Assembly: GCA_963739975.1 (NCBI GenBank)
Contig: CAVUCK010000012.1
Span: forward strand, 186,001 to 250,000
Direction: 5' to 3'
DNA from: JALZMG01 sp963739975
GTDB taxonomy: Bacteria; Actinomycetota; Acidimicrobiia; Acidimicrobiales; Ilumatobacteraceae
DNA: 64,000 nt
Made by a program: the position numbers and the translations under genes. The notes under the pieces are model-generated. The model did no database searches and was not told the DNA's origin. It was given only the letters and a program-made list of their open reading frames with translations. Positions 25,851 to 33,422 of this stretch are shown one piece after another; position 1 is the first letter of the stretch, and the number at the start of each line of letters is the position of its first letter.

Positions 25851-26960
25851 TCAGCCGGCGGGCAGATCGAAGGCGACGTGCCCGCCGGGCGGTGGTTCGA
25901 TCCAGATGCGTCCCCCATGCGCCTCCACGAGGCCGTGGGCGATGGCGAGGCCGAGCCCTGACCCCCCGGTGGCCCGGGTGCGACTTCGGTCGGCCCGGGC
26001 GAACCGATCGAAGGCGTTGGGGGCGAAGTCGGGCGGGAAGCCCGGTCCGTCGTCGACGACGCGCACCCGCGGCCCGTTGGCGTCGCGCGCCACGCTGATG
26101 CGCACCACCGACCCGGGTGGCGAATGGTGGATCGCGTTGTCGAGGAGGTTGCGGATGACGCGGCTGATCGCCGTCGGGTTGCCGACCACGGGCGCCCGGC
26201 CACTGGCGTCGATGCGAATGCCGACGCCGTGCGCCGCCGCCGTCGGCTCCAGGGCCTCGACCGCCTCGCCGGCCAGCTCGACCAGATCCAGCGGGGATCG
26301 CACCAGGTCGAGCCGCCCACCCTCGATGCGGGCCAGCAGGAACAGGTCCTCGACGAGCGCCGACAGCGCCTCGACGTCACGCTGCATCGCCCGGACGTAC
26401 CGTTCCGGCTCGGGCGCCACCCCGTCGGCCAGCGCCTCGACCGCCGCCCGCAACGCGCTCAGCGGGGTGCGCAGGTCGTGGCCGATGTTCGAGAACATCG
26501 CCCGCCGCGCCTCGTCCAGCTGCTCCCGCTCGTCCTCCAGCTGACCGAGCCGCTCCGTCAGCTCGTCGAGCGCCCGTCCGACGTGGCCCAGCTCGTCGGC
26601 CCGTCGCAACCCGCTGCGCACGTCACGATCGCCGGCCTCGATGCCCCGCACCGTCTCCTCCAGCCGCCGGGCGTCACGACCGAGCGGTGCCGAGCCGATG
26701 AGCACCAGCACCGTCGCCAGCACGGCGGTCACGGCGAGCACGCCGACCACGGCCGGCAGCGCATCGCCCTCGACCACCATCAGCCACGCCAGCACCACGG
26801 CGGCCACGGCGCCGATCGCCAGCGATCCGAACGTGACCAGCAGGAGCAGCCCGCGCAGGGTCCGGGTGCGCCGTGCGATGCCACGCAGCACCACGCCGGA
26901 GATCAGCGTTGCGCCGACCAGGCCGACCACGCCGATGATGCGCGCCACGGTCTCAGTCAC
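25851..26960 (-). CDS. sensor histidine kinase
   Basis: A 369-residue sensor with two to three N-terminal TM helices, no sizeable extracytoplasmic domain, HAMP-like RLEETVRGIEAGDRDVRSG, dimerisation helix with SNIGHDLRTPLSALR (phospho-His in GHDLRTP), and an ATPase domain with RNLLDNAIHHSPPG (N box), DDGPGF (G1) and GGSGLGLAI (G2). It phosphorylates the regulator at 27061-27744. With so little outside the membrane it probably senses a membrane or intramembrane signal. The start codon GTG lies in one arm of a 14-bp inverted repeat (26956-26969). Confidence 0.92.
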   Translation of the reverse strand: MTETVARIIGVVGLVGATLISGVVLRGIARRTRTLRGLLLLVTFGSLAIGAVAAVVLAWLMVVEGDALPAVVGVLAVTAVLATVLVLIGSAPLGRDARRLEETVRGIEAGDRDVRSGLRRADELGHVGRALDELTERLGQLEDEREQLDEARRAMFSNIGHDLRTPLSALRAAVEALADGVAPEPERYVRAMQRDVEALSALVEDLFLLARIEGGRLDLVRSPLDLVELAGEAVEALEPTAAAHGVGIRIDASGRAPVVGNPTAISRVIRNLLDNAIHHSPPGSVVRISVARDANGPRVRVVDDGPGFPPDFAPNAFDRFARADRSRTRATGGSGLGLAIAHGLVEAHGGRIWIEPPPGGHVAFDLPAG

Positions 26961-27060
26961 TGGTGCACCCCGTCGCCGTGCGTCGCGATCCAGCTCGTCG
27001 TCGGTGCACCAGTGACCGAAGACTTTGCTTGATCGTGCCCTCGCTCGAAGACTCGCTCGG
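26956..27060. repeat. palindromic interspersed repeat R5, copy 1
   Basis: Perfect arms GTCACTGGTGCACC (26956-26969) and GGTGCACCAGTGAC (27003-27016), followed by GAAGACT and CTCGCTCGAAGACTCGCTCG. An opposite-orientation relative lies at 45182-45300 and tandem relatives at 38946-39208. It separates the regulator and kinase genes. Confidence 0.8.
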
Positions 27061-27744
27061 TCATGGCTCGAACCGGTAGCCGACGCCGCGGGCGGTCCGG
27101 ATCCAGCGCGGCTCGTCGGGGTCCGGCTCCAACTTCTGGCGCAACCGCCCGACGTGCACGGTGACCGTGGCCGGGTCCTGGTACTCGGGCGCAGAGTCCC
27201 ACACCCGGCTGAGCAGCTGGCGGCGGGAGAAGACCTGGCGGGGGGATGCGGCCAGCGCGTGCAGCAGATCGAACTCCTTCGCCGTCAACACCACGGACCG
27301 CCCGTCGACGATGACTTCCCGCGCCCGAGGGTCGATGCGCAGCCCGTCGAAATCGAGCACCACGCCGTCGGCGGCCGGGGCGGCGCGCCGAAGCACGGTG
27401 CGAACGCGGGCGGTCAGCTCGCGCGGCGAGAACGGCTTGACGACGTAGTCGTCGGCGCCGAGCTCCAGGCCGAGCACGCGGTCGAGCTCCTCGGTGCGTG
27501 CCGTCAGCAGGATCACCGGGATGTCGCCGGCGGCGCGCAGACGGCGCAGCACGGCCAGCCCGTCGGTCCCCGGGAGCATGATGTCGAGCACGACCAGGTC
27601 GGGCCGGTGGTCCTGCAACCACTCCAGGGCGTCGGTTCCGTCGCCGAGCTCGCAGACCTCCATCCCGTCGCGGCGGAGGTACTCGGCGACCACCTCGCGC
27701 ACCATCGGTTCGTCGTCCACGACGAGCACGAGCGGAGCAGGCAC
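27061..27744 (-). CDS. OmpR/PhoB-family response regulator
   Basis: A 227-residue two-domain regulator. The receiver domain has VVDDEPMV, phospho-Asp in LVVLDIMLPG, LLTART and DDYVVKPFSPREL. The C-terminal winged helix has LTAKEFDLLHALAASPRQVF and VHVGRLRQKLEPDPDEPRWI then RGVGYRF. Paired with the kinase at 25851. GTG start at 27744 is supported by TACTGT 7 nt upstream. The intergenic region toward the divergent sulfite-oxidase-like gene has an 11-bp-period direct repeat suited to this class. Confidence 0.93.
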   Translation of the reverse strand: MPAPLVLVVDDEPMVREVVAEYLRRDGMEVCELGDGTDALEWLQDHRPDLVVLDIMLPGTDGLAVLRRLRAAGDIPVILLTARTEELDRVLGLELGADDYVVKPFSPRELTARVRTVLRRAAPAADGVVLDFDGLRIDPRAREVIVDGRSVVLTAKEFDLLHALAASPRQVFSRRQLLSRVWDSAPEYQDPATVTVHVGRLRQKLEPDPDEPRWIRTARGVGYRFEP

Positions 27745-27751
27745 CTCAACG

Positions 27752-27757
27752 ACAGTA
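27752..27757 (-). promoter_or_regulatory. -10 box (TACTGT) of response regulator gene
   Basis: TACTGT on the minus strand, 7 nt before GTG 27744; no SD. Confidence 0.45.
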
Positions 27758-27794
27758 CGGCTGGGGGGACCCACCGTCAGCGGCCCGGTGGAGA

Positions 27795-27814
27795 GTTTCG
27801 CGTCCGTTTCGCGT
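27795..27814. promoter_or_regulatory. 11-bp-period direct repeat, candidate regulator site
   Basis: GTTTCGCGT at 27795-27803 is repeated exactly at 27806-27814, with a further TTTCGTT following. Direct repeats one helical turn apart are the usual recognition format of OmpR-family regulators. The site lies between the divergent regulator and molybdoenzyme genes. Confidence 0.45.
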
Positions 27815-27844
27815 TTCGTTCGACCGACGAGATCCGCACCGCCC

Positions 27845-27850
27845 TACCGT
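27845..27850 (+). promoter_or_regulatory. -10 box (TACCGT) of sulfite-oxidase-like gene
   Basis: TACCGT lies 8 nt before ATG 27859; no SD. Confidence 0.45.
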
Positions 27851-27858
27851 TCCGAAGC

Positions 27859-29448
27859 ATGGCGGTGACCACTCCCGAGCAGCGTCGCCCGATCGAACGG
27901 CGATTCGCCGCGCTGGCCGGTCTCGTCGCCGCCGGGGTCGCGCTCGCTGTCGGCGAGTTGGTGACCGGCCTGGCCGGCAGCGGCCCGACACTCGTTACTG
28001 CCGTCGGCACCGAGTTCATCGATCGGTATGCGGCGTCGCTCAAGGACATCGCCGTCGCCATCTTCGGCACCAACGACAAGGCGGCGCTGATCGTTGGCAT
28101 CGTCGTCGTCTCGCTCCTCCTCGGAGCGCTGCTCGGGCGGGCCGCGGCGCGGCGGCCGTGGGTCGGGGTTCTCGGGATCGCCGCGTTCGGCGCCGTCGGC
28201 CTGTTCGCCTACCTCGGCGACCCGCAGGGCTCGACCACCACCGGGATCACCGCCTCGACGCTCGCCGTCGTCGCCGGCGCGGCCACCCTGCTGGTCCTGC
28301 TGCGCCTGGCGCCGAGGCCTCACGGCCCCGCACCCACGGCCGCAGGCGCGGCCGACGACGTGGTCGAGCCGGTCGCCGATGGCACCACTCGGCGCACGTT
28401 CGTCGTGTCGGCCGGGGTGGTCGCCGCCGGCGCCATCGGGGCCACCGTCCTCGGCAGGCGGGCAGGTTCGTCCGACGTCGTCGACTCGACCCGGCGCAGC
28501 ACCGTGCTCCCGCGGGCCAGCGTCCTCGATGCCCCACCCAGTGCCACGGGCGCTCCGCCGCTCGAGGGGCTGTCCCCCTACGTCACGCCGACCGAGGACT
28601 TCTATCGCATCGACACAGCGCTCAGCACGCCGCAGGTCGACGTCGCCTCCTGGCGATTGGACATCACCGGCATGGTCGACCGCCCGTTCTCCATCAGCTA
28701 CGACGAGCTGCTCGACATGGACGCAGTTGAGGACGTCGTGACGTTGCAGTGCGTCTCCAACGAGGTCGGCGGGAACCTCGTCGGCAACGCCGTCTGGCAA
28801 GGCGTGCCGTTGAAGGCGCTCCTGGAGCGGGCGGGTGTGCAGTCGGGGGCGACGCAGATCGTCGGGCGTTCCGTCGACGACTTCACGGCCGGCTTCCCGA
28901 CGCAGGTCGCCCTCGACGGCCGAACAGCGTTGGTCGTCTACGGGATGAACGGCGAGCCCCTGCGGGCGCGGCACGGGTTCCCGGCCCGGCTCGTCGTGGC
29001 CGGGCTGTACGGCTACGTATCGGCGACCAAGTGGCTGCGCGAGATCGAGCTGACGACGTGGGACGGCTTCGACGGGTACTGGATCCCGCGGGGATGGTCC
29101 AAGGAAGGTCCGATCAAGCCCCAGTCGCGCATCGACGTGCCCCGCGGCGGCGTCGACCTGGCTGCTGGTCCGCAACCGATCGCCGGAGTGGCGTGGGCGC
29201 CGACCGGCGGCATCAGCGCGGTCGAGGTGCAGATCGACGACGGCCAGTGGCTCCCGGCGACCCTGGGGACCGCGGCGAGCGGCAACTCCTGGGTGCAGTG
29301 GTGGCTCGACTGGGATGCCACGCCCGGTCAGCACGCCATCCAGGTGCGCACCGTCACGGCTGACGGTGTCACCCAGACCGACGAGCGCCGGCCGCCGGCA
29401 CCGGACGGCGCCACCGGCTGGCACCGCAAGACCGTACGTGTCCCGTGA
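27859..29448 (+). CDS. membrane-anchored sulfite-oxidase-like molybdopterin oxidoreductase
   Basis: A 529-residue protein. Residues 1-165 hold about four TM helices; residue 175 on looks like a second export-type segment (TTRRTFVVSAGVVAAGAIGA), then a sulfite oxidase/YedY-type molybdopterin domain with the Mo-ligand Cys in VTLQCVSNEVGGNLVGNAVW and VYGMNGEPLRARHGFPARLV, and a C-terminal Mo-co dimerisation (Ig-like) domain (ISAVEVQIDDGQWLPA). It is probably extracytoplasmic, but the electron acceptor is not evident. Divergent from the two-component operon, which may regulate it. Confidence 0.9.
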   Translation: MAVTTPEQRRPIERRFAALAGLVAAGVALAVGELVTGLAGSGPTLVTAVGTEFIDRYAASLKDIAVAIFGTNDKAALIVGIVVVSLLLGALLGRAAARRPWVGVLGIAAFGAVGLFAYLGDPQGSTTTGITASTLAVVAGAATLLVLLRLAPRPHGPAPTAAGAADDVVEPVADGTTRRTFVVSAGVVAAGAIGATVLGRRAGSSDVVDSTRRSTVLPRASVLDAPPSATGAPPLEGLSPYVTPTEDFYRIDTALSTPQVDVASWRLDITGMVDRPFSISYDELLDMDAVEDVVTLQCVSNEVGGNLVGNAVWQGVPLKALLERAGVQSGATQIVGRSVDDFTAGFPTQVALDGRTALVVYGMNGEPLRARHGFPARLVVAGLYGYVSATKWLREIELTTWDGFDGYWIPRGWSKEGPIKPQSRIDVPRGGVDLAAGPQPIAGVAWAPTGGISAVEVQIDDGQWLPATLGTAASGNSWVQWWLDWDATPGQHAIQVRTVTADGVTQTDERRPPAPDGATGWHRKTVRVP

Positions 29449-29453
29449 TCAAC

Positions 29454-29528
29454 GGCCTCGCTCGCTCGCGAAGCCGGGCACGGCCGGCCTGGGCTGTCAC
29501 GCTCGCTGCGAAACGAACGCTCGGGGAC
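29454..29528 (+). repeat. interspersed repeat R2, copy 1
   Basis: Begins GGCCTCGCTCGCTC 5 nt after a stop codon, contains GGGCACGGCCGGCCTGGGCT and ends ACGAACGCTCGGGGAC. Shares these blocks with 43428-43521 and 46756-46848, but lacks about 15 bp of the left part. Confidence 0.8.
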
Positions 29529-29542
29529 TTCCCACGCCGCCG

Positions 29543-30365
29543 GTGATCGATCCGGGGGCGATCATGGCCTGGGGGCTCCCGCAGCTGCGCGACCTGCCGT
29601 GGCGGGCGACGCGCGACCCGTGGTCGATCCTCGTCGCCGAGGTGATGCTGCAGCAGACCCAGGCCGCCCGGGTCGCGCCGCGCTGGTCCGCCTTCCTGGA
29701 TCGGTTCCCGACGCCGGCGGCGTGCGCCGCCGTCCCGCTGGCCGACGTGCTCGCGCAGTGGCAGGGGCTCGGGTACCCGCGGCGGGCCCGCGACCTGCAC
29801 CGCACTGCGCACCTGGTCGTCGACCGTCACGCAGGGCGGCTCCCCGACGACCTGGCGTCCCTCCTGGCGCTCCCCGGCGTCGGGCCCTACACGGCGCGCG
29901 CCGTGCTGGCGTTCGCCCACGGGTGCGACGTGGGGGTCGTCGAGACCAACATCGCCCGGGTGCTGGCCCGCACGTCCGGTCGCCGCCTGACGGCCAGGGC
30001 GGCGCAGGAGCTCGCCGACTCCGCCGTCCCGCGCGGCGAGGGCTGGGCATGGAACCAGGTGATGATGGACCTCGGCGCGACGCGTCTGTCGTCCCGTCCC
30101 GCGGTGCGCCGAGTGCCCGGTCGCGGTCACCTGCCGGTGGCACCGCGCGGGGCACCTGGAGCCCGATCCGGCCACGGGCTCGGCCGGGGTCAGCACCCCG
30201 CAGGCGCCCTACGAGGGCAGCGACCGCCAGGCGCGCGGTGCGGTGTTGCGGGCGCTGCTCGACGGCGCCCGGCCGCTCGACGAGCTGCCGGCGCGCATCG
30301 TCGACGGTCTCGTCCTCGATGGGCTGGTCGAGCGGGTCGGCGACGTGGCCCGACTGCCGAGCTGA
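29543..30365 (+). pseudogene. mutY: A/G-specific adenine glycosylase, frameshifted
   Basis: The first part (about 180 residues) is a normal MutY helix-hairpin-helix glycosylase: PWRATRDPWSILVAEVMLQQ with catalytic Glu, LPGVGPYTARAVLAFA, VVETNIARVLAR and VMMDLGA. Near 30080-30084 the frame changes; in the next frame the expected iron-sulfur motif continues (VCRPVPRCAECPVAVTC, Cys-x5-Cys-x2-Cys-x5-Cys) and runs to a stop at 30365. Removing one base in GACGCG restores one frame. The usual spacing is Cys-x6-Cys, so one codon may also be missing. The MutT-like C-terminal domain is absent, as in short MutY. Sequence error or recent inactivation. Confidence 0.8.
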
Positions 30366-30656
30366 ACATCCTGGTCAGGGCGACTTCAACGCGGTGGTAC
30401 GGCCGCTGTACGGCGCCAGCGTCGGATGGGAGGTCCAGACGGCGGGTCGGCCGCTGCGCAGTAACGGGCTCAGGTGTCCGCCTTGAGTCCGCGACGCGCC
30501 GCACCCACTCGTCGCGACGACGGCGGGACGTGAGCATCCGCCCTTCGGAACCCGGATGCCGCCCGCGCCTGGTACCGAGGGACAGTTCAGCCGGACCACC
30601 GGATGTGGGGGTCGTCCGCCCTCCACCTCCGGCCCGACGGCCACGTGCCGCCGTCG
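30366..30656. other. 291-bp gap without a supported gene
   Basis: Only short open frames without conserved features or a plausible start are seen. No clear repeat, hairpin or promoter is evident apart from general GC-rich sequence. Confidence 0.5.
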
Positions 30657-30860
30657 TCACGCGTCTCGGCTGCGGTCGCGTGCTCGTTCGGCCAGCGTCA
30701 GCACCAGGATCACGACGGCGGCGACGGCGGCGAACACCGCCACGTTGAACCACCCGCCGTGCTGGCGGGGCGGCAACAGCCACGACTGGGCGATCGCCGC
30801 GGCGAACAGCCCGAACAGGTAGACCCACAGCGGGGCGAAGCGTCGCCGCACCCGTGCCAC
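30657..30860 (-). CDS. small two-helix membrane protein
   Basis: A 67-residue protein with two hydrophobic segments (APLWVYLFGLFAAAIAQSWL and FNVAVFAAVAAVVILVLTLA) and basic ends, typical of small actinobacterial membrane proteins of unknown role. GTG start at 30860 is divergent from the lyase gene at 30924. Support is its composition and placement only. Confidence 0.5.
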   Translation of the reverse strand: MARVRRRFAPLWVYLFGLFAAAIAQSWLLPPRQHGGWFNVAVFAAVAAVVILVLTLAERARDRSRDA

Positions 30861-30910
30861 CGGTGCAGTCTGTACGACGACCGATTCGGGCGCTCCTCGC
30901 GCGGTCTACG

Positions 30911-30916
30911 TAACCT
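30911..30916 (+). promoter_or_regulatory. -10 box (TAACCT) of lyase operon
   Basis: TAACCT lies 7 nt before GTG 30924; no SD. Confidence 0.45.
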
Positions 30917-30923
30917 CTCCGCC

Positions 30924-31979
30924 GTGCGTCCCCCCAAGGACTTCTTCCGTTCGCTGGCCATCGGGGCTCCCGAACCCGTCCGGGACGTCCCCTTCCGGCC
31001 GTCCCGGGTGATCCACTTCCTGCCGGCGTTCAACCCGAAGATGGTGGCCAAGGTGCCGACGATCGCCCCGACCGTCGACGTGCTGCTGGCCAACCTGGAA
31101 GATGCCGTGCCCGCCACCGAGAAGGAGAACGCGCGGGCCGGGCTGGTCGAGATCGCCAAGGGCTGGGACCACACCGACACCCAGCTGTGGACCCGCGTCA
31201 ACTCGTTGGACTCGCCGTGGGGGCTCGACGACCTGGTCGCCGCGGTCACCGAAGCAGGTGCTGCGCTCGACGTGATCATGGTGCCGAAGGTCGAGGGCCC
31301 CGAGGACATCCACTACGTCGACCGGCTGCTGGCCCAGCTGGAGGCCAAGGCGGGCCTCGACCGTCCGATCCTCGTGCACGCCATCCTCGAGACGGCGCGC
31401 GGCGTGGCCAACGTGGAGGAGATCTGTGCCGCCTCGCCACGCATGCAGGGCCTGTCCCTCGGGCCGGCCGACCTGGCCGCCAACCGTCGCATGAAGACCA
31501 CTCGGGTCGGCGGCGGCCACCCGGGGTACGTCGTGCGCCAGGATCCCTCCGCCGACGACCCGGAGGCGACGCGGGCCACGTACCAGCAGGATCTGTGGCA
31601 CTACACGATCGCCCGCATGGTCGATGCCTGCGTCACGTACGGGGTGCTGCCGTACTACGGGCCGTTCGGCGACATCGCCGACACCGTGGCCTGCGAGGAC
31701 CAGTTCCGCAACGCCTACCTGCTCGGGTGCGTCGGCGCGTGGAGCCTGCACCCGTCGCAGGTGGAGATCGCCAAGCGAGTGTTCAGCCCGCCGCCCGAGG
31801 ACGTGGCCCACGCGCTGCGGGTGATCGAGGCGATGGGCGACGGCACCGGTGCGGTGCTGCTCGACGGGAAGATGGAGGACGACGCGTCCGTGAAGCAGTG
31901 CAAGGTGGTCGTCGAGCTGGCCCGCCAGCTGGCGGCGCGTGATCCGGACCTGGCCGCGGCGTATGGGATGGCCTCCTGA
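30924..31979 (+). CDS. HpcH/HpaI-type CoA-ester lyase (malyl-CoA lyase-like)
   Basis: A 351-residue TIM-barrel lyase of the citrate-lyase-beta superfamily. VLLANLEDAVPATEKENARA holds the metal Glu-Asp pair, LWTRVNSLDS the CoA/carboxylate Arg, VHAILETARGVANVEEI the second Glu, and GCVGAWSLHPSQVEIA the C-terminal motif. The extended length and C-terminus resemble actinobacterial and chloroflexal malyl-CoA/beta-methylmalyl-CoA/citramalyl-CoA lyases. It should cleave a CoA ester to acetyl- or propionyl-CoA plus a 2-oxoacid. The next paralogous gene overlaps it by one base (TGATG). Confidence 0.85.
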   Translation: MRPPKDFFRSLAIGAPEPVRDVPFRPSRVIHFLPAFNPKMVAKVPTIAPTVDVLLANLEDAVPATEKENARAGLVEIAKGWDHTDTQLWTRVNSLDSPWGLDDLVAAVTEAGAALDVIMVPKVEGPEDIHYVDRLLAQLEAKAGLDRPILVHAILETARGVANVEEICAASPRMQGLSLGPADLAANRRMKTTRVGGGHPGYVVRQDPSADDPEATRATYQQDLWHYTIARMVDACVTYGVLPYYGPFGDIADTVACEDQFRNAYLLGCVGAWSLHPSQVEIAKRVFSPPPEDVAHALRVIEAMGDGTGAVLLDGKMEDDASVKQCKVVVELARQLAARDPDLAAAYGMAS

Positions 31980-32821
31980 TGGAGCGGCCGCGCCGGTCGG
32001 TGCTGTACATGCCGGCGGCCAACGCCCGGGCGCTGGAGAAGGCCAAGGACCTGCCGTGCGACGCCATCATCTTCGACCTCGAGGACGCCGTGGCGCCGGA
32101 CGCCAAGCCGCTGGCCCGGGAGCAGGCGGTGGTCGCCGTGACGTCGGGGGAGTACGGCGAGCGCGAGCTGACGATCCGGTGCAACGGGCTCGACACGCAG
32201 TGGGGGGCCGACGATCTCGCCGCCGCGGCCGCCGCCGGGCCCGCCGCCGTCGTCATCCCGAAGGTCGGCTCGACGGACCAGCTCGACGACGTCGCCTCCC
32301 GCCTCGACGCCGGCGGCGGTTCGGGCGTGGCGATCTGGGCGATGGTCGAGACGCCGACGGCGATCTTCGACGTCCGCCGCCTGGCTGCCCACGAGCGGGT
32401 GGCGGTGCTGGTGCTGGGCACCAACGACCTGGCCCGCGAGTTGCGGGCGCCGCTGATCGCCGGGCGCAGCAACCTGCTGGCGCACCTGATGACGGCGGTG
32501 ATGGGCGCCCGCGAAGCCGACAAGATCGTGCTCGACGGCGTGTACAACGACGTGCGCGATGCCGAGGGGTTCGCCGCCGAGTGCCGCCAGGGCGTCGAGC
32601 TCGGCTTCGACGGCAAGACGCTGGTCCACCCGAGCCAGGTCGAGCCGGCCAACGCGGCGTGGTCGCCGACCCCCGAGGAGGTCGAGCTGGCCCAGCGGGT
32701 GGTCGACGCCTACACCGCCGCCGAGGCCGAGGGCCGCGGCGTGGTCACCGTCGACGGCAAGATGATCGAACACCTCCACGTGGCCACCGCCCGCCGCACC
32801 CTCGCCCTCGCGGCCCGCTGA
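31979..32821 (+). CDS. HpcH/HpaI-type CoA-ester lyase, paralogue (CitE-like)
   Basis: A 280-residue CitE-like protein: MERPRRSVLYMPAANARALE, IIFDLEDAVAPDAKPLAR, LTIRCNGLDTQWG, AMVETPTAIFDV and GKTLVHPSQVEPANAAW. It is shorter than its upstream neighbour and belongs to the free CitE/citramalyl-CoA lyase group (compare CLYBL). The two lyases overlap in TGATG and are surely cotranscribed, so they may act on related CoA esters or form a hetero-oligomer. MaoC at 24550 is a possible partner in the same pathway, though not adjacent. Confidence 0.87.
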   Translation: MERPRRSVLYMPAANARALEKAKDLPCDAIIFDLEDAVAPDAKPLAREQAVVAVTSGEYGERELTIRCNGLDTQWGADDLAAAAAAGPAAVVIPKVGSTDQLDDVASRLDAGGGSGVAIWAMVETPTAIFDVRRLAAHERVAVLVLGTNDLARELRAPLIAGRSNLLAHLMTAVMGAREADKIVLDGVYNDVRDAEGFAAECRQGVELGFDGKTLVHPSQVEPANAAWSPTPEEVELAQRVVDAYTAAEAEGRGVVTVDGKMIEHLHVATARRTLALAAR

Positions 32822-32850
32822 CCCGCCGAAACCCGATTCTGAGCAAGGAT

Positions 32851-32870
32851 CGCCGCCAGATCTGGCGGCG
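32851..32870. terminator. perfect 20-bp palindrome between convergent genes
   Basis: CGCCGCCAGA followed by TCTGGCGGCG, 30 bp after the lyase operon stop and 22 bp before the end of the selenoprotein gene. Suits a bidirectional terminator; no U-run. Confidence 0.7.
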
Positions 32871-32891
32871 AACGCGCCATGGAATCCCGGA

Positions 32892-33422
32892 TCAGGCGCC
32901 CGACGTGACGGCGGCGACGACCTCGTCGTAGACCTTGTCGGCGTACGCCCGCATCTCGTCGTCGGTGCGGTCCTGGATCGGGTGCGGCGTGAACACCCGG
33001 GCCATCGACGGGAAGCCGAGCGCCGTCGACTGGGCGTCGGCGGCCTGGACGAACTCGGCCGACGCCACGAACGCGCTGGGCACGCCGCGCAGCTCCAGAT
33101 CACTGATGTCGTGCACACTGCACGACGTGCAGCTGCCTCAATCGGCGAGGGCCTCGATCACCAGGTCGCACTGGGTGGCGATCTCGTGGCGCAGGTCGAC
33201 CGGCGCCGGTTTGGTGAACGTCGGCTTCTTGTAGCGCTGCACCGTGGCGCCGTCGTCGGCCAGCCGCTCGTGCAGGCGGTCGAGGAACACGTCGCCGCGC
33301 GGCTTGGAGATGTCGAGCAGCCCGACGCGCAGCCCGGCGATCGACGCCGGCCGGTCGAGCCGTTGGCGTTCGACGACCGACCGCTCCCCGGTCGGGTCGA
33401 GCACGTACCTGGTCGCTGTCAT
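32892..33422 (-). CDS. UGSC-family selenoprotein, in-frame TGA read as Sec95
   Basis: Read from ATG 33422, 94 codons lead to a TGA at 33140-33138, and the same frame continues for 81 more codons to a stop at 32892. Reading TGA as selenocysteine gives a 176-residue protein with VIEALAD-U-GSCTSC-SVHDISDLE. The U-G-S-C motif in this setting is the hallmark of the UGSC (seleno)protein family, whose Cys homologues carry CGSC. The second half (LRGVPSAFVASAEFVQAADA, FTPHPIQDRTDDEM) also fits the family. A thiol/selenol redox role is likely. A SECIS-like hairpin follows the TGA. The start overlaps the upstream thioredoxin-fusion gene (ATGA). A gene finder would split or truncate it. Confidence 0.85.
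33108..33126 (-). promoter_or_regulatory. SECIS-like hairpin 11 nt after the Sec UGA
   Basis: On the minus strand GTCGTGCA (33126-33119), loop GTG (33118-33116), TGCACGAC (33115-33108): an 8-bp perfect stem within the coding sequence. The loop starts about 20 nt after the UGA and begins with G, which meets the usual rules for bacterial SECIS elements. Confidence 0.7.

Noticed and set aside
30375..30644. 89-codon minus-strand ORF downstream of mutY
   Set aside because: No conserved features, no start signal and odd composition; treated as chance.
33138..33140. TGA as an ordinary stop or a frameshift-type pseudogene
   Set aside because: The frame continues without shift, the motif before and after is that of UGSC proteins, and a hairpin lies at the SECIS distance; simple nonsense mutation is less economical, though not excluded.
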